NCBI GenBank assembly: GCA_963764345.1
Contig: CAVXSF010000008.1
Span: forward strand, 186,001 to 250,000
DNA from: DASQZK01 sp963764345
GTDB taxonomy: Bacteria; Bacteroidota; Bacteroidia; Bacteroidales; GCA-2748055
Direction of reading: 5' to 3'
DNA length: 64,000 nucleotides
Each line of letters starts with the position of its first letter. The stretch's first letter is position 1. Positions 46,837-56,069 of this stretch are shown piece after piece. A program made the translations under genes and the position numbers. Under the pieces are notes generated by a model. The model was not told the DNA's origin. It did no database searches and worked only from the letters and a program-made list of their open reading frames with translations.

Positions 46837-47304
46837 GTGAAAATTTTACTGATGCGGGATAAAATATGCCGTTTGCCATTGGAGATCATTGAACTCGACA
46901 CTATGAGCTATCATATTATGGTTGAAGGGCAGATCAATGGCATACCCTGTCACCTGATCATTGATACAGGTGCCAGCCGTACCGTTTTTGACCGTAATTA
47001 TTTCGAAAATGATATTGAAATACTGGAAGACAGAACCGATGATCTCCTTACAGCCGGCATTCTTGCCAGCAACATCGAATCGGTAATTGCGAACGCTGCA
47101 ACATTCAGCATGGCAGGGTTCACCCTTAAGAACCTCCGGATCATCCTCATAGACCTTACGGGTATCAACGGCATTTATAAACCGGTGACCGGGAAAAACA
47201 TTCACGGCCTCCTGGGAAGTGACTTTTTGTTAAGCCATGGTGCTGTGATCGATTTTGAAAACAGATCTCTGGTGCTGCATACTAAGCGTATTCCGATAGG
47301 ATGA
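46837..47304 (+). CDS. Retropepsin-like aspartyl protease family protein
   Basis: 155 residues from GTG 46837 (MKILLMRDK); an in-frame ATG at 46852 is the alternative. The active-site motif IIDTGASRTVFD holds the catalytic Asp43 in DTGA, and a later GLLGSDFLLSHGAVIDF segment matches the second conserved block of retropepsin-like single-domain proteases (gag-asp/TIGR02281-like). Such enzymes work as dimers. There is no signal peptide, so it should be cytoplasmic. Role unknown; neighbours are unrelated. Confidence 0.8.
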   Translation: MKILLMRDKICRLPLEIIELDTMSYHIMVEGQINGIPCHLIIDTGASRTVFDRNYFENDIEILEDRTDDLLTAGILASNIESVIANAATFSMAGFTLKNLRIILIDLTGINGIYKPVTGKNIHGLLGSDFLLSHGAVIDFENRSLVLHTKRIPIG

Positions 47305-47491
47305 AGAGCGGGTCAAAATACTCCGGTACGGAATATGCCGGAATTATTTCCCTTTTATTTTATCGGTCTATTGATTGAATACCAATATATTTATACCAAA
47401 GTCAGAGGATGCCTTTTCAAGAATAAAATCAGGTTCATGATATTGCGTCTTAGAACATTCCCGGCAGGTATGAATTATAAAAAAAATGTTT

Positions 47492-47499
47492 TATATTTG
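47492..47499 (+). promoter_or_regulatory. Putative -7 element for secDF
   Basis: TATATTTG, a perfect match to the -7 consensus, lies 55 bp before the secDF start. The -33 partner is not obvious. Confidence 0.45.
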
Positions 47500-47553
47500 C
47501 CCGTCAATTTTGGACGTTAATAGGGAACAAATCAAATATTTAAATTAATAAAC

Positions 47554-50500
47554 ATGCAAAATAAAGGAGCCATCCGATTATTCGCTATCATTTTGGCCCT
47601 GGTCTGCGTTTACCAGTTATTATTCACTTTTTTTGCCGTAAGAACGGAGAATAAGGCTAAGGAATACGCAGCGGGTAACAGAACTTTGGAACGCCATTAC
47701 CTGGATTCAATATCCAATGTGACCGTTTATAATTTCCTCGGTTTACGGAAGTATACCTATGAAGAATGTAAAGAGAAGGAAATTAACCTTGGTCTTGACC
47801 TCAAAGGTGGAATGGACGTTGTTCTCGAGATTTCAGTCGAAGATGTTATAAAATCGGTTGCCGCACCACATTACCTTACCGATCCGATGTTCACTAAGAC
47901 CCTGGAGCTTGCTAAAAAGAAGAGGCTGAACAGTCAGGAAGATTTTGTGGATATGTTTGCTGAATCCTATCAGGAAGTCAATCCTGGTGGAAAGCTGGCA
48001 CAATTTTTCATGACTCCCGAAACAAGAGGAGAAATTGATCTGAATACAACCAATGAGCAGGTTGTTGCATTTTTAAAGAAACAGGCTGAATCGGCAGTGT
48101 CCAATTCTTTTAACGTTCTCAGAAACAGGATTGACCGCTTTGGGGTTGTACAGCCCAATATTCAGCGTCTGGAAAATCAGGGGAGGATACTGGTTGAGCT
48201 TCCCGGTGTCGATGATCCCGACAGGGTGGCCCGGCTATTGACCGGAACGGCAAACCTTGAATTCTGGACCACTTATGAGAACTCCGAGATCCTTCCTTAC
48301 CTCCAGCAGGCAAACAGTCTCCTGAAAGATATTATGAGTACCGGCACAGAGATCCTGCCCACTGACAGTTCTGTTCATGGCACCACTCAGGGTTCATCAC
48401 CGGCTAAAAGCGACACATCCGAAATTTCCATATTAGGGAATCAGGACACTACCGGCCAGGTTGGCCTGCTTCAGGGAACCGATACTACGCAAACCGGTCT
48501 TGAACAGCAGGAAGCGGAGAAGGAAAACCCACTGTTTTCTATTCTGACCCCTTATGTTGATAATAATATGCAACCGGTGGCGGGTGCAGTTGTTGGAGTC
48601 TCCAATGTCACCGATACGGCAATGGTTGATTCATACCTCAACCGGCCCCAGGTTAAAGCATTATTCCCTAACGATCTGAGATTTTACTGGGATCATAAGC
48701 CGATGAAAGGAAATGAATCGTTCATCAGACTCTATGCCATCAAAACAACCCGCGACGGGCGTCCTTCTCTCAGCGGTAAGTATGTCACGAATGCAAATAT
48801 GGCTTACGGGCAGTTTAAAAGTGAAGCTGAGGTAAGCATGACGATGAACTCGGAAGGTGCCAAGAAATGGGCTAATCTTACCAGGGAGAATGTCGGAAAA
48901 TGTATTGCCATTGTGCTCGACGGTTACGTTGTCTCTGCACCGGTTGTAAAAACGGAAATCAAAGGAGGTTCCTCCAGCATCAGCGGTAATTTTACCCAGG
49001 CAGAAGCTACCGACCTTGCCAACATTCTTAACTCCGGTAAAATGCCGGCACGGGCCAGGATCGAATCTGAAGAAGTGGTTGGTCCGTCTCTCGGACAGGC
49101 TTCAATCAATGCAGGTCTGAACTCATTCCTGATTGCTTTCGTTATCGTCCTCCTTTATATGCTTTTCTATTATAGCCGCAGTGCCGGTTTAATCGCAGAT
49201 ATTGCCCTGATAGCCAATATGTTCTTTCTTATCGGGGTGCTTGCCTCACTGCAGGCCGTTCTTACCCTCCCCGGTATTGCAGGTATTGTGCTTACCATTG
49301 GTATGTCTGTTGATGCCAACGTGCTGATATATGAACGAATACGAGAAGAAATATCGGCGGGGAAAGGCATCAAGCTGGCCATTTCCGATGGGTATAAGCA
49401 TGCCTACAGCGCCATCATCGATGCCAACGTCACGACCCTCCTCACCGGGATCATCCTTTACCTGTTCGGTACCGGACCCATCAAGGGTTTTGCCACCACA
49501 CTGGTCATCGGTATCCTGACATCCCTCTTCTCCGCGATCTTCATCACCAGGCTCATTTACGAAAGAAAACTGGCAAAGGATAAATCATCACTGAGATTCT
49601 CAACCAAACTGACGGAGAATGCCTTCAAAAAAGCCCATATCAATTTCATCGGTCTGAGGAAAATTTTCTATGTCATTTCCGGTATAATAGTCCTCGGCGG
49701 AGCATTGGGTCTCATCTTCCGCGGATTGAATACAGGTGTTGACTTCACGGGGGGACGTAACTATGTGATTCAGTTCTCTCATGATGTGAATCCCGTTGAA
49801 GTACGGTCAGCTCTCAGCAAGGAGTTCGGTGAAATGCCGGGTGTGATCACCTTTGGAGAGAAGACTACCATCCGGATTACCACGAAATATATGATTCAGA
49901 GCGACAGTCCTGAAGCGGATTCCACCATCAGGTCAATGCTCTATGCCGGGCTTCAGCCATTCTTTAAGGAGAAGGTACCCTATACTAAGTTCATGACCAC
50001 CGATGATTATATCAAGTCAGTCCAGAAGGTAGGTCCAACCATTGCCGATGATATCAAGGTCCAGGCAGTCGAGGCGATCTTCTTCGCCCTGATTATGATG
50101 TTCATCTATATCATCGTTCGGTTCCGGAACTGGCAGTATGGTCTTGGTGCCGTCCTCGCCCTGGTTCATGACGTGACCATTACCCTTGGAGCCTTCGCAC
50201 TTTTCCATGATATTCTGCCGTTCTCCATGGAGATAGATCAGGCCTTCATTGCGGCCATACTTACTGTGGTGGGGTATTCCATCAACGATACGGTGGTAAT
50301 CTTCGACCGTATCAGGGAATACCGGAAGGTATTCCGGCGAAAGGGACAATGCGGAGACGATGAACCTGGCACTGAACAGTACACTGGGTCGTACCTTCAG
50401 TACATCGTTAAGTACCTTTGTCGTTATCCTGGCGATCTTTATTTTCGGTGGTGAAGTGATCAGAGGCTTTACCTTCGCCCTTCTTATCGGTGTATTTGTC

Positions 50501-50587
50501 GGTACATATTCCTCATTGTTCATTGCAACACCGATCGCTTACGATACCTTTGGTAAAAACCTCGAAGCAGAAAAAGAGAAAAAATGA
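47554..50587 (+). CDS. secDF: Fused protein translocase subunit SecDF, broken by a single-base frameshift near its end
   Basis: The main frame (47554-50454) runs into junk after RIREYRKVFRR, while the SecF end continues in the next frame (50360-50587, NLALNSTLGRTFSTS to EKEKK). Removing one G from the GGG at 50343-50345 restores FRRKDNAETMNLALN and a protein of about 1010 residues. SecD and SecF each contribute six membrane helices; visible blocks are LGLDLKGGMDVVLE, LTGTANLEFW, GMSVDANVLIYERIREE, FTGGRNYVIQF and GYSINDTVVIFDRIRE. SecDF uses the proton gradient to drive late steps of Sec export. An intact gene is expected, so an assembly or sequencing indel is likely. A strong terminator follows. 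Confidence 0.95.
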
Positions 50588-50626
50588 ATTTTTATTGAAT
50601 TGAATAATATGATGAACTGATCTTGA

Positions 50627-50665
50627 ACCGCAGGGTTTCACAATGTTGAAATCCTGCGGTTTTTT
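50627..50665 (+). terminator. Strong rho-independent terminator after secDF
   Basis: A 13-bp stem (50627-50639 with 50646-50658, one G-T pair), 6-nt loop, then seven T. Confidence 0.88.
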
Positions 50666-50763
50666 TATCTTTCAGGCTTAGTAATAAGCTTAAATAAAGT
50701 TAATCCACGGAAGGTATCCTGATAATTTTTAAACGTTGGGAGACAACTTTGAAAAAGTCTGTA

Positions 50764-50771
50764 TATCTTTG
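50764..50771 (+). promoter_or_regulatory. Putative -7 element for tatA
   Basis: TATCTTTG fits TAnnTTTG, 17 bp before the tatA ATG. The upstream TTG candidates have poor spacing. Confidence 0.35.
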
Positions 50772-50788
50772 TTGAAAATTATTGCAAG

Positions 50789-51061
50789 ATGTCAGGAAGT
50801 CTGTTATTTATTAGCGGGCAGGAGATGGTAATAGTATTCATCATTGTACTGTTACTATTCGGTTCAAAACGAATCCCCGAAGTTGCTAAGGGTCTGGGCA
50901 AAGGCATGAAGGAATTTAAAAAGGCCACTGACGATATAAAGCGTGAAATCAGGGATAGTTCTGCTGATGTGATGGAAGATTTTAAAGATATCAGACGCGA
51001 TATCGAAAGCGACACCAGGGAAATTGTAAAAAATGTGAAGAAAAATATCGAGGAAGATTGA
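50789..51061 (+). CDS. tatA: Twin-arginine translocase subunit TatA/TatB
   Basis: 90 residues: one N-terminal membrane helix (MVIVFIIVLLLFGSKRIPE, with the family FGxxxxPE hinge), an amphipathic helix (VAKGLGKGMKEFKKA) and a charged tail. TatA/B subunits form the pore or receptor of the Tat system that exports folded proteins. TatC is not in this window. The roughly 40-residue acidic tail is longer than a minimal TatA, so TatB-like function is possible. Followed 39 bp later by the exchanger gene. Confidence 0.9.
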   Translation: MSGSLLFISGQEMVIVFIIVLLLFGSKRIPEVAKGLGKGMKEFKKATDDIKREIRDSSADVMEDFKDIRRDIESDTREIVKNVKKNIEED

Positions 51062-51100
51062 TTTTTCTCTTCTCTTTCCTGGAAATCCCTCAGATAATAT

Positions 51101-52039
51101 ATGGAATACCTGTATGCCTTACTGGGTTTTGCTTTACTTATCGGTAGCGGAAAGTACCTGGTCAGGGGCAGCGTATCACTGGCACAGCATTTCAAAATTT
51201 CCACACTGGTCATAGGGGTCACCGTGGTAGCTTTCGGAACCTCGGCACCCGAACTTCTGGTCAGTATTCAGGCGGCACTGAAAGGCTATCCCGAAATGTC
51301 AGTCGGAAATGTTGTGGGTTCAAATATTTCCAATATCGGACTCGTTCTGGCGATTACCGCCATCATCCTGCCTCTTCGGGTAAACAGGAACTCGATACTT
51401 ATCGACTGGCCCGTCATGATGGCTGTCAGTATCCTGTTTTATCTCATTGTACGAAATCATATATTGAGCCGGCCTGAAGGACTGGTTTTCTTTCTCCTGC
51501 TCGTGGTATACGTGGTATTTTCTCTGAGAATGTCCCGAAAACAAATGAGAACAAGCGGTAAAATCCGCCCAAAACCGGATATGGGCATTCCGTTTTCACT
51601 GTTTCTCGTCATCGCTTCCTGTGCCGGACTGGTTGCCGGTTCAAGTCTGCTGGTGAACAATGCCGCGATCCTGGCCCGTGATTTTGGTATAAGTGAACGG
51701 GTTATTTCCATAACCATGCTGGCAATAGGTACCAGCACTCCTGAACTGGTAACATCGGTTATGGCCGCGATTCAAAAGGAACCTGATATTTCTGTGGGGA
51801 ATATCATTGGTTCGAATATATTTAATATTCTGAGTGTCCTTGGTATAACGGCTATCATCAAACCAATACGGTTGTCGGCGGTCATGGTGAATGTCGATAT
51901 TCTGTGGATGATGGCTATCACAGTGCTTCTCGCCGTATTGCTTATCCCTTTCAGAAAGCCAAGGTTAAGCAGGGTCGACGGTTTTATTTTATTATTCGTC
52001 TATGTGGTATATATTTACCTTGTAATCCACAAAGGCTGA
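51101..52039 (+). CDS. Calcium/sodium antiporter family protein (CaCA, YrbG-like)
   Basis: 312 residues, about ten membrane helices in two inverted halves. Each half has the CaCA alpha-repeat: AFGTSAPELLVSIQAAL with GNVVGSNISNIGLV in the first, and AIGTSTPELVTSVMAAI with GNIIGSNIFNILSVLG in the second; the Glu of (S/T)PEL binds the ion. It exchanges Ca2+ (or K+) for Na+ across the inner membrane. The gene sits between tatA and lolD in the same direction with short gaps, probably one transcript. Confidence 0.93.
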   Translation: MEYLYALLGFALLIGSGKYLVRGSVSLAQHFKISTLVIGVTVVAFGTSAPELLVSIQAALKGYPEMSVGNVVGSNISNIGLVLAITAIILPLRVNRNSILIDWPVMMAVSILFYLIVRNHILSRPEGLVFFLLLVVYVVFSLRMSRKQMRTSGKIRPKPDMGIPFSLFLVIASCAGLVAGSSLLVNNAAILARDFGISERVISITMLAIGTSTPELVTSVMAAIQKEPDISVGNIIGSNIFNILSVLGITAIIKPIRLSAVMVNVDILWMMAITVLLAVLLIPFRKPRLSRVDGFILLFVYVVYIYLVIHKG

Positions 52040-52052
52040 AATGTAACAGATT

Positions 52053-52706
52053 ATGATCATTATTGATAACATAGAAAAAAATTTTGGAGACCTTAAGGTT
52101 CTGAAAGGCATCAATCTGAGAATAGAGAAACGGGAGATCGTTTCCATTGTCGGCGCCAGCGGTGCCGGGAAAACCACCCTGCTTCAGATTATCGGTACAT
52201 TGCTTCCGTTTGACAAAGGTAAAGTGATCATTAATGGAGCTGATATCAACAGTTTAAATGAAAAGCAACTGGCCAGGTTCAGAAATCAGAATATTGGTTT
52301 CGTTTTCCAGTTTCACCATCTGTTACCGGAATTTAACGCTTTCGAAAACGTATGTATTCCTGGCTATATTTCCGGTTCACCACGGTCAAAGGTCGAGTCA
52401 AGAGCCCGGGAATTGCTGGGACTGCTCAATCTGGACGACCGGCTTGATCATAAACCGTCTGAACTGTCGGGTGGTGAACAGCAACGGGTTGCTGTTGCCA
52501 GGGCGCTGATCAACAGTCCGGCCGTGATTCTTGCCGATGAACCCTCCGGAAACCTTGACAGCCAGAACAAAAAGGAGTTGCATTCCATGTTTTTCAGCCT
52601 GAGGGAAAAACTGGGACAGACCATTGTCATCGTTACCCATGACCCTGAACTGGCAGAGATGGCAGACCGGAAACTGATCATCCATGACGGGGTGATTGCC
52701 GGCTGA
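52053..52706 (+). CDS. lolD: ABC transporter ATP-binding protein (LolD-like)
   Basis: 217 residues of the MacB/LolD-type ATPase subfamily. Walker A is GASGAGKT (34-41), the signature is LSGGEQQRVAVARAL (138-152), Walker B is VILADEPSGNLD, and the switch His is in VTHDPEL. FQFHHLLPEFNAFENV is the Q-loop region typical of LolD. LolCDE extracts lipoproteins from the inner membrane for transfer to LolA; the permeases are elsewhere. It starts 13 bp after the exchanger stop. It could alternatively serve a FtsX-type permease such as the one at 40-41.6 kb. Confidence 0.88.
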   Translation: MIIIDNIEKNFGDLKVLKGINLRIEKREIVSIVGASGAGKTTLLQIIGTLLPFDKGKVIINGADINSLNEKQLARFRNQNIGFVFQFHHLLPEFNAFENVCIPGYISGSPRSKVESRARELLGLLNLDDRLDHKPSELSGGEQQRVAVARALINSPAVILADEPSGNLDSQNKKELHSMFFSLREKLGQTIVIVTHDPELAEMADRKLIIHDGVIAG

Positions 52707-52903
52707 AGCAGACAACAGGAAGAAACCTGAAAGCCCGTAGAAGCAGGGCATGGACCTTTGTACCCTGATCATGAAAGGGCTTGTACCCGGCGGCATGGAT
52801 AGTTTATTATTCCTGTATTGAAAATGCTGTCCACAGAGCTTTTCCCGGGTTGGTGAAGCCGTTAAAATAAAGGTCTCCTGTTGATAACCTTAATGACATC
52901 GAT

Positions 52904-53677
52904 TTGAAAGAGAAGGAACTGAAGAAATGGCTTGATGAGTATTACGATTACTTTGACCGTAAATCTTTCATCCCGACCGATCCCATCCAGGTGCCGCATG
53001 CCTTTGAATCAGCCGGTGATATTGAAATTGCCGCTTTTCTCACTGCCGTCATTGCCTGGGGACAACGCCCGGTGATCATTAAAAATGCAACCTGGCTGGT
53101 TGACAGTATGCCCGACGGTCCTTATCAGTTTATCTTACACGCCGGAGAGCAGGAGCTGGAATATTTTTCAGTATTCCGGCACCGGACCTTCAACGGCACC
53201 GATTGTGTTTTTTTTCTCAGATCACTCCAAAATATTTATAAAAACTGTGGCGGTCTTAAAGAGGTGTTCAGTGAAGGATTTAACCTCTATGGAAATATCC
53301 CCGGTGCGATCCGGCATTTCAGAAATGTATTTTTCAGTATCCCTTTTCCTGAAAGAAGCCTTAAGCATCTTCCCGACCTTGAAAAAAATGCTGCCGCCAA
53401 ACGCATCAACATGTTCCTGCGATGGATGATCAGACGCGATGAACGGGGTGTGGATTTTGGCTTATGGGATTCAATACCCCCTTCGGCCCTGTACATTCCC
53501 CTCGATGTCCATTCCGGGAAAGTGGCCAGGGAACTGGGACTTCTCAGGCGAAAACAGAATGACTGGAAAGCCGTCAGTGAGCTGACACTCAGATTGCGGA
53601 CTTTCGACCGGGATGATCCTGTAAAATATGATTTTGCCCTTTTTGGGATCAGTGCACTCGAAAAATGGGTTGAATAA
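52904..53677 (+). CDS. TIGR02757 family protein (DUF2400)
   Basis: 257 residues from TTG 52904, chosen because MKEKELKKWLDEYYDYF aligns with the usual N-terminus of this family and no in-frame ATG lies upstream. Conserved blocks: DIEIAAFLTAVIAWGQR, KRINMFLRWMIRRD and VDFGLWDSIPPSALYIPLDVH. The family is widespread in Bacteroidota, resembles helix-hairpin-helix DNA glycosylases of the EndoIII type in fold, and has no established function. Its stop overlaps the ATG of the methyltransferase gene by one base. Confidence 0.9.
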   Translation: MKEKELKKWLDEYYDYFDRKSFIPTDPIQVPHAFESAGDIEIAAFLTAVIAWGQRPVIIKNATWLVDSMPDGPYQFILHAGEQELEYFSVFRHRTFNGTDCVFFLRSLQNIYKNCGGLKEVFSEGFNLYGNIPGAIRHFRNVFFSIPFPERSLKHLPDLEKNAAAKRINMFLRWMIRRDERGVDFGLWDSIPPSALYIPLDVHSGKVARELGLLRRKQNDWKAVSELTLRLRTFDRDDPVKYDFALFGISALEKWVE

Positions 53678-54393
53678 TGGCAAACGACTGGTTCAGATTT
53701 AAACAGTTCATGGTGAAGCAGGATAAAACCGCCATGAAAGTCGGTACCGATGGTGTTCTCCTTGGGTCCTGGGCAGGAGTGGAGAATCCCGCAAGGATCC
53801 TCGACATTGGCACCGGAACCGGACTGATAGCCCTGATGATGGCTCAGAGATATCCTTCTGCCACTGTCGATGCGGTTGAAATCGATAAGGATGCGGCGGG
53901 TCAGGCCGCAGAAAACTTCAGGCATTCAGCGTGGGATGACCGACTGAGTATTCATCACCAAAGCTTACGGGAATTTGCCGTTGACAGGAAAAGGGATTAT
54001 GATCTTATTGTCAGCAATCCCCCCTATTTCAGCCGTTCCATGAAGGCTCCCGGCAAAGGAAGGACCCTGGCCAGGCATGATGACCTGCTTTCAAAGGAGG
54101 AACTATTACAGGATGTTGTCAGACTGCTGAAACCGGAAGGTGTATTTGCAGTGATCCTTCCCTTCGGGAGTTCGGCAGAATTTATATCCATTGCAACGGG
54201 ACTGTTGCTGTTTCCCCAAAAGGGGTTAAAAGTCAGGCCTGTACCAGGCAGACCTTTTGCCAGGATATTGATCAGCTTCAGCTTTACTGCAGGAGAGTTT
54301 CATGAAGACGAAATCATCATTGAATCCGGTGGAAGGCATGTATACTCGGAAGAATATATCCGGCTGACAAAAGACTTTTACCTTGCCTTCTGA
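53677..54393 (+). CDS. trmN6: tRNA1(Val) (adenine(37)-N6)-methyltransferase (TrmN6/YfiC)
   Basis: 238 residues of a SAM-dependent N6-adenine methyltransferase. The SAM-binding motif is LDIGTGTGLIAL, followed by the acidic VDAVEID, and the catalytic motif is NPPYF (in LIVSNPPYFSRS). The N-terminal FRFKQFMVKQDKTAMKVGTDG is characteristic of the YfiC branch, which methylates A37 of tRNA1(Val). It is translationally linked to the TIGR02757 gene. It converges on the saccharopine dehydrogenase-like gene 21 bp later. Confidence 0.93.
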   Translation: MANDWFRFKQFMVKQDKTAMKVGTDGVLLGSWAGVENPARILDIGTGTGLIALMMAQRYPSATVDAVEIDKDAAGQAAENFRHSAWDDRLSIHHQSLREFAVDRKRDYDLIVSNPPYFSRSMKAPGKGRTLARHDDLLSKEELLQDVVRLLKPEGVFAVILPFGSSAEFISIATGLLLFPQKGLKVRPVPGRPFARILISFSFTAGEFHEDEIIIESGGRHVYSEEYIRLTKDFYLAF

Positions 54394-54414
54394 CTTCAAC
54401 TCCCGGAACCTTAC

Positions 54415-55752
54415 TTAAGATATCCTGATGTCATTCTCTTCAAAACGGATCCCGAACTTAACCAGTTCTTTCAGGACAGGTTCATACACTTGCTTCTGCA
54501 CCGGGATATGTACACCTGTCAGGTCTATTTTACCCTGAAGGATCAGTTTGGACGTGATGCCCAGAGGTAGTCCCACACCTTTTGACATAGCCGAGAGATG
54601 GGAGTTTTCACCTTTAATCACGAGGGTGGAATACAGCTTGCGGTGACTGCCAAGCCGGATATAATCAAACTGGTGTTGCATGACAATCAGATCTTTATCT
54701 TCCGGTTCCATTTTCCATTTTCTTTCGAGGATATGCTGAAGGACCTGGGCCGGTGTAAGATCCGGTACACCGATGACTTCATCGCTGAACAGACCAAGCC
54801 ATTCGAGCTTTTTCATGATCTCCGACTTCTCAGAAATGCCAAGGTAGTGAGCCACCTTGGTTTCGACAGGATCAACCATATTATAGGCCAGGAAGCTGTT
54901 GGTAAATTCACGGCAGGTCATGATCTCCGTTCCGGCCATGGTGTAGGAATCGTCGGTGGCCCCGAGCTGCACCAGGGTATTCCAGGCTTCACAAAAACCC
55001 GGGCGTCGGATGGTTCCCCGGAACATGGTCATTAAGTCACTTAACCCGTACGAATCCTGGTACTTCAGTGAATCGCGATTAGGATAAACCTCAAACTGAC
55101 CCAGCCCCGGGATGTCAATCACTTCGTACCGGCTGAAAATTTTATGGTAAGGAATATATTTGAATTTGCCGTTATGCATGAACCTGGCTCCCCTTTGCCC
55201 TGCCAGGACCACATTCCTGGGATTCCAGGTGAATTTGTACCGCCATGGATTGTTATCGTAATTCGGGGCTACAAGTCCTCCCGTGGCTGACTCAAAGGCG
55301 ATAAGCTGGTCGCCGTTTTCCCTGATCCGGTCGATGACCTGCATAGCCGATATATGATCTATTCCGGGATCCACTCCGGTTTCATTCATTAACAGGACAC
55401 CTTTTTCCCTTGCACTTCTGTCGAGAGACTCAATTTCGGGTGAGACATAAGAAGCCGTGACCATATTCTTTCCATACCTTACACATTCGAGAGCTATCCG
55501 GTAATGAAACTTTGCCGGCAGCATGGAAATTACAAGGTCGGCTCCATGGATCTCTTTACCAGGCTGCTCCGGATCATCAGCATTGAAAAATATGGCCTCC
55601 CCATGAGCATGGCCTTTAATTTTTTCTCTTGCCAGATCGACCGATACATCCCCTAGACGGATCTGCCAGTCATATTTTACGGCATTTTCCAGCATATAAC
55701 TGATCAGGGTGGAGGATGATAACCCTGCACCCAGAATAAGAATGGTTTTCAT
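54415..55752 (-). CDS. Saccharopine dehydrogenase family protein
   Basis: 445 residues from ATG at 55752 (MKTILILGAGLSSS), chosen because the nine residues added by an upstream ATG at 55779 do not fit the family. The Rossmann motif is GAGLSSS (8-14). The Cys/His-rich central part (VLLMNETGVDPGIDHISAMQVID) and the C-terminal VIKGENSHLSAMSKGVGLP with TGVHIPV are typical of saccharopine dehydrogenase-type reductases. Family members act in lysine catabolism/synthesis or polyamine synthesis (carboxynorspermidine synthase); the substrate here is unknown. Gene is monocistronic and convergent with trmN6. Confidence 0.88.
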   Translation of the reverse strand: MKTILILGAGLSSSTLISYMLENAVKYDWQIRLGDVSVDLAREKIKGHAHGEAIFFNADDPEQPGKEIHGADLVISMLPAKFHYRIALECVRYGKNMVTASYVSPEIESLDRSAREKGVLLMNETGVDPGIDHISAMQVIDRIRENGDQLIAFESATGGLVAPNYDNNPWRYKFTWNPRNVVLAGQRGARFMHNGKFKYIPYHKIFSRYEVIDIPGLGQFEVYPNRDSLKYQDSYGLSDLMTMFRGTIRRPGFCEAWNTLVQLGATDDSYTMAGTEIMTCREFTNSFLAYNMVDPVETKVAHYLGISEKSEIMKKLEWLGLFSDEVIGVPDLTPAQVLQHILERKWKMEPEDKDLIVMQHQFDYIRLGSHRKLYSTLVIKGENSHLSAMSKGVGLPLGITSKLILQGKIDLTGVHIPVQKQVYEPVLKELVKFGIRFEENDIRIS

Positions 55753-56069
55753 AATGGAATGGTGTTTTATCCCTGTCAAAAATAAGTCTAATGTGTTCAG
55801 TTTAAAGTAAAGATTATGTCTTTTAAAACATATAGGGGTATGTTGTATAAAAGGGCACTGATTAACAGATATTGGTATGTCCAGTCCATAAGTTTCTGTT
55901 TCAGGATAGTCCCGTTTTTAGCTTTGCCAGTTGTACTGAATGCTCATGGCTTTAGCCTGTCGGGCTGCGTCAGAAAATCATTTACCGGGATATCGGAAAA
56001 ATGGTTTCCTACTCTTTTCAAAAACTCATCTTTTAGTTATATTTTTGTTAACCAAACCAGGAGGACCCC
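55753..56069. other. Intergenic region ahead of mutS
   Basis: 317 bp with no supported gene; a plus-strand ORF starting at 55816 overlaps the mutS start and lacks any recognisable domain. A -7-like TATTTTTG (56040-56047) and an AGGAGG ribosome-binding site (56059-56064) precede mutS. Confidence 0.45.
56040..56064 (+). promoter_or_regulatory. -7 element and Shine-Dalgarno site of mutS
   Basis: TATTTTTG at 56040-56047 matches the -7 consensus. AGGAGG at 56059-56064 sits 5 nt before the GTG start at 56070. Such a perfect Shine-Dalgarno is unusual in this phylum and supports the GTG. Confidence 0.55.

Noticed and set aside
47335..47520. 61-codon ORF upstream of secDF
   Set aside because: Overlaps the secDF -7 element and lacks any recognisable feature.
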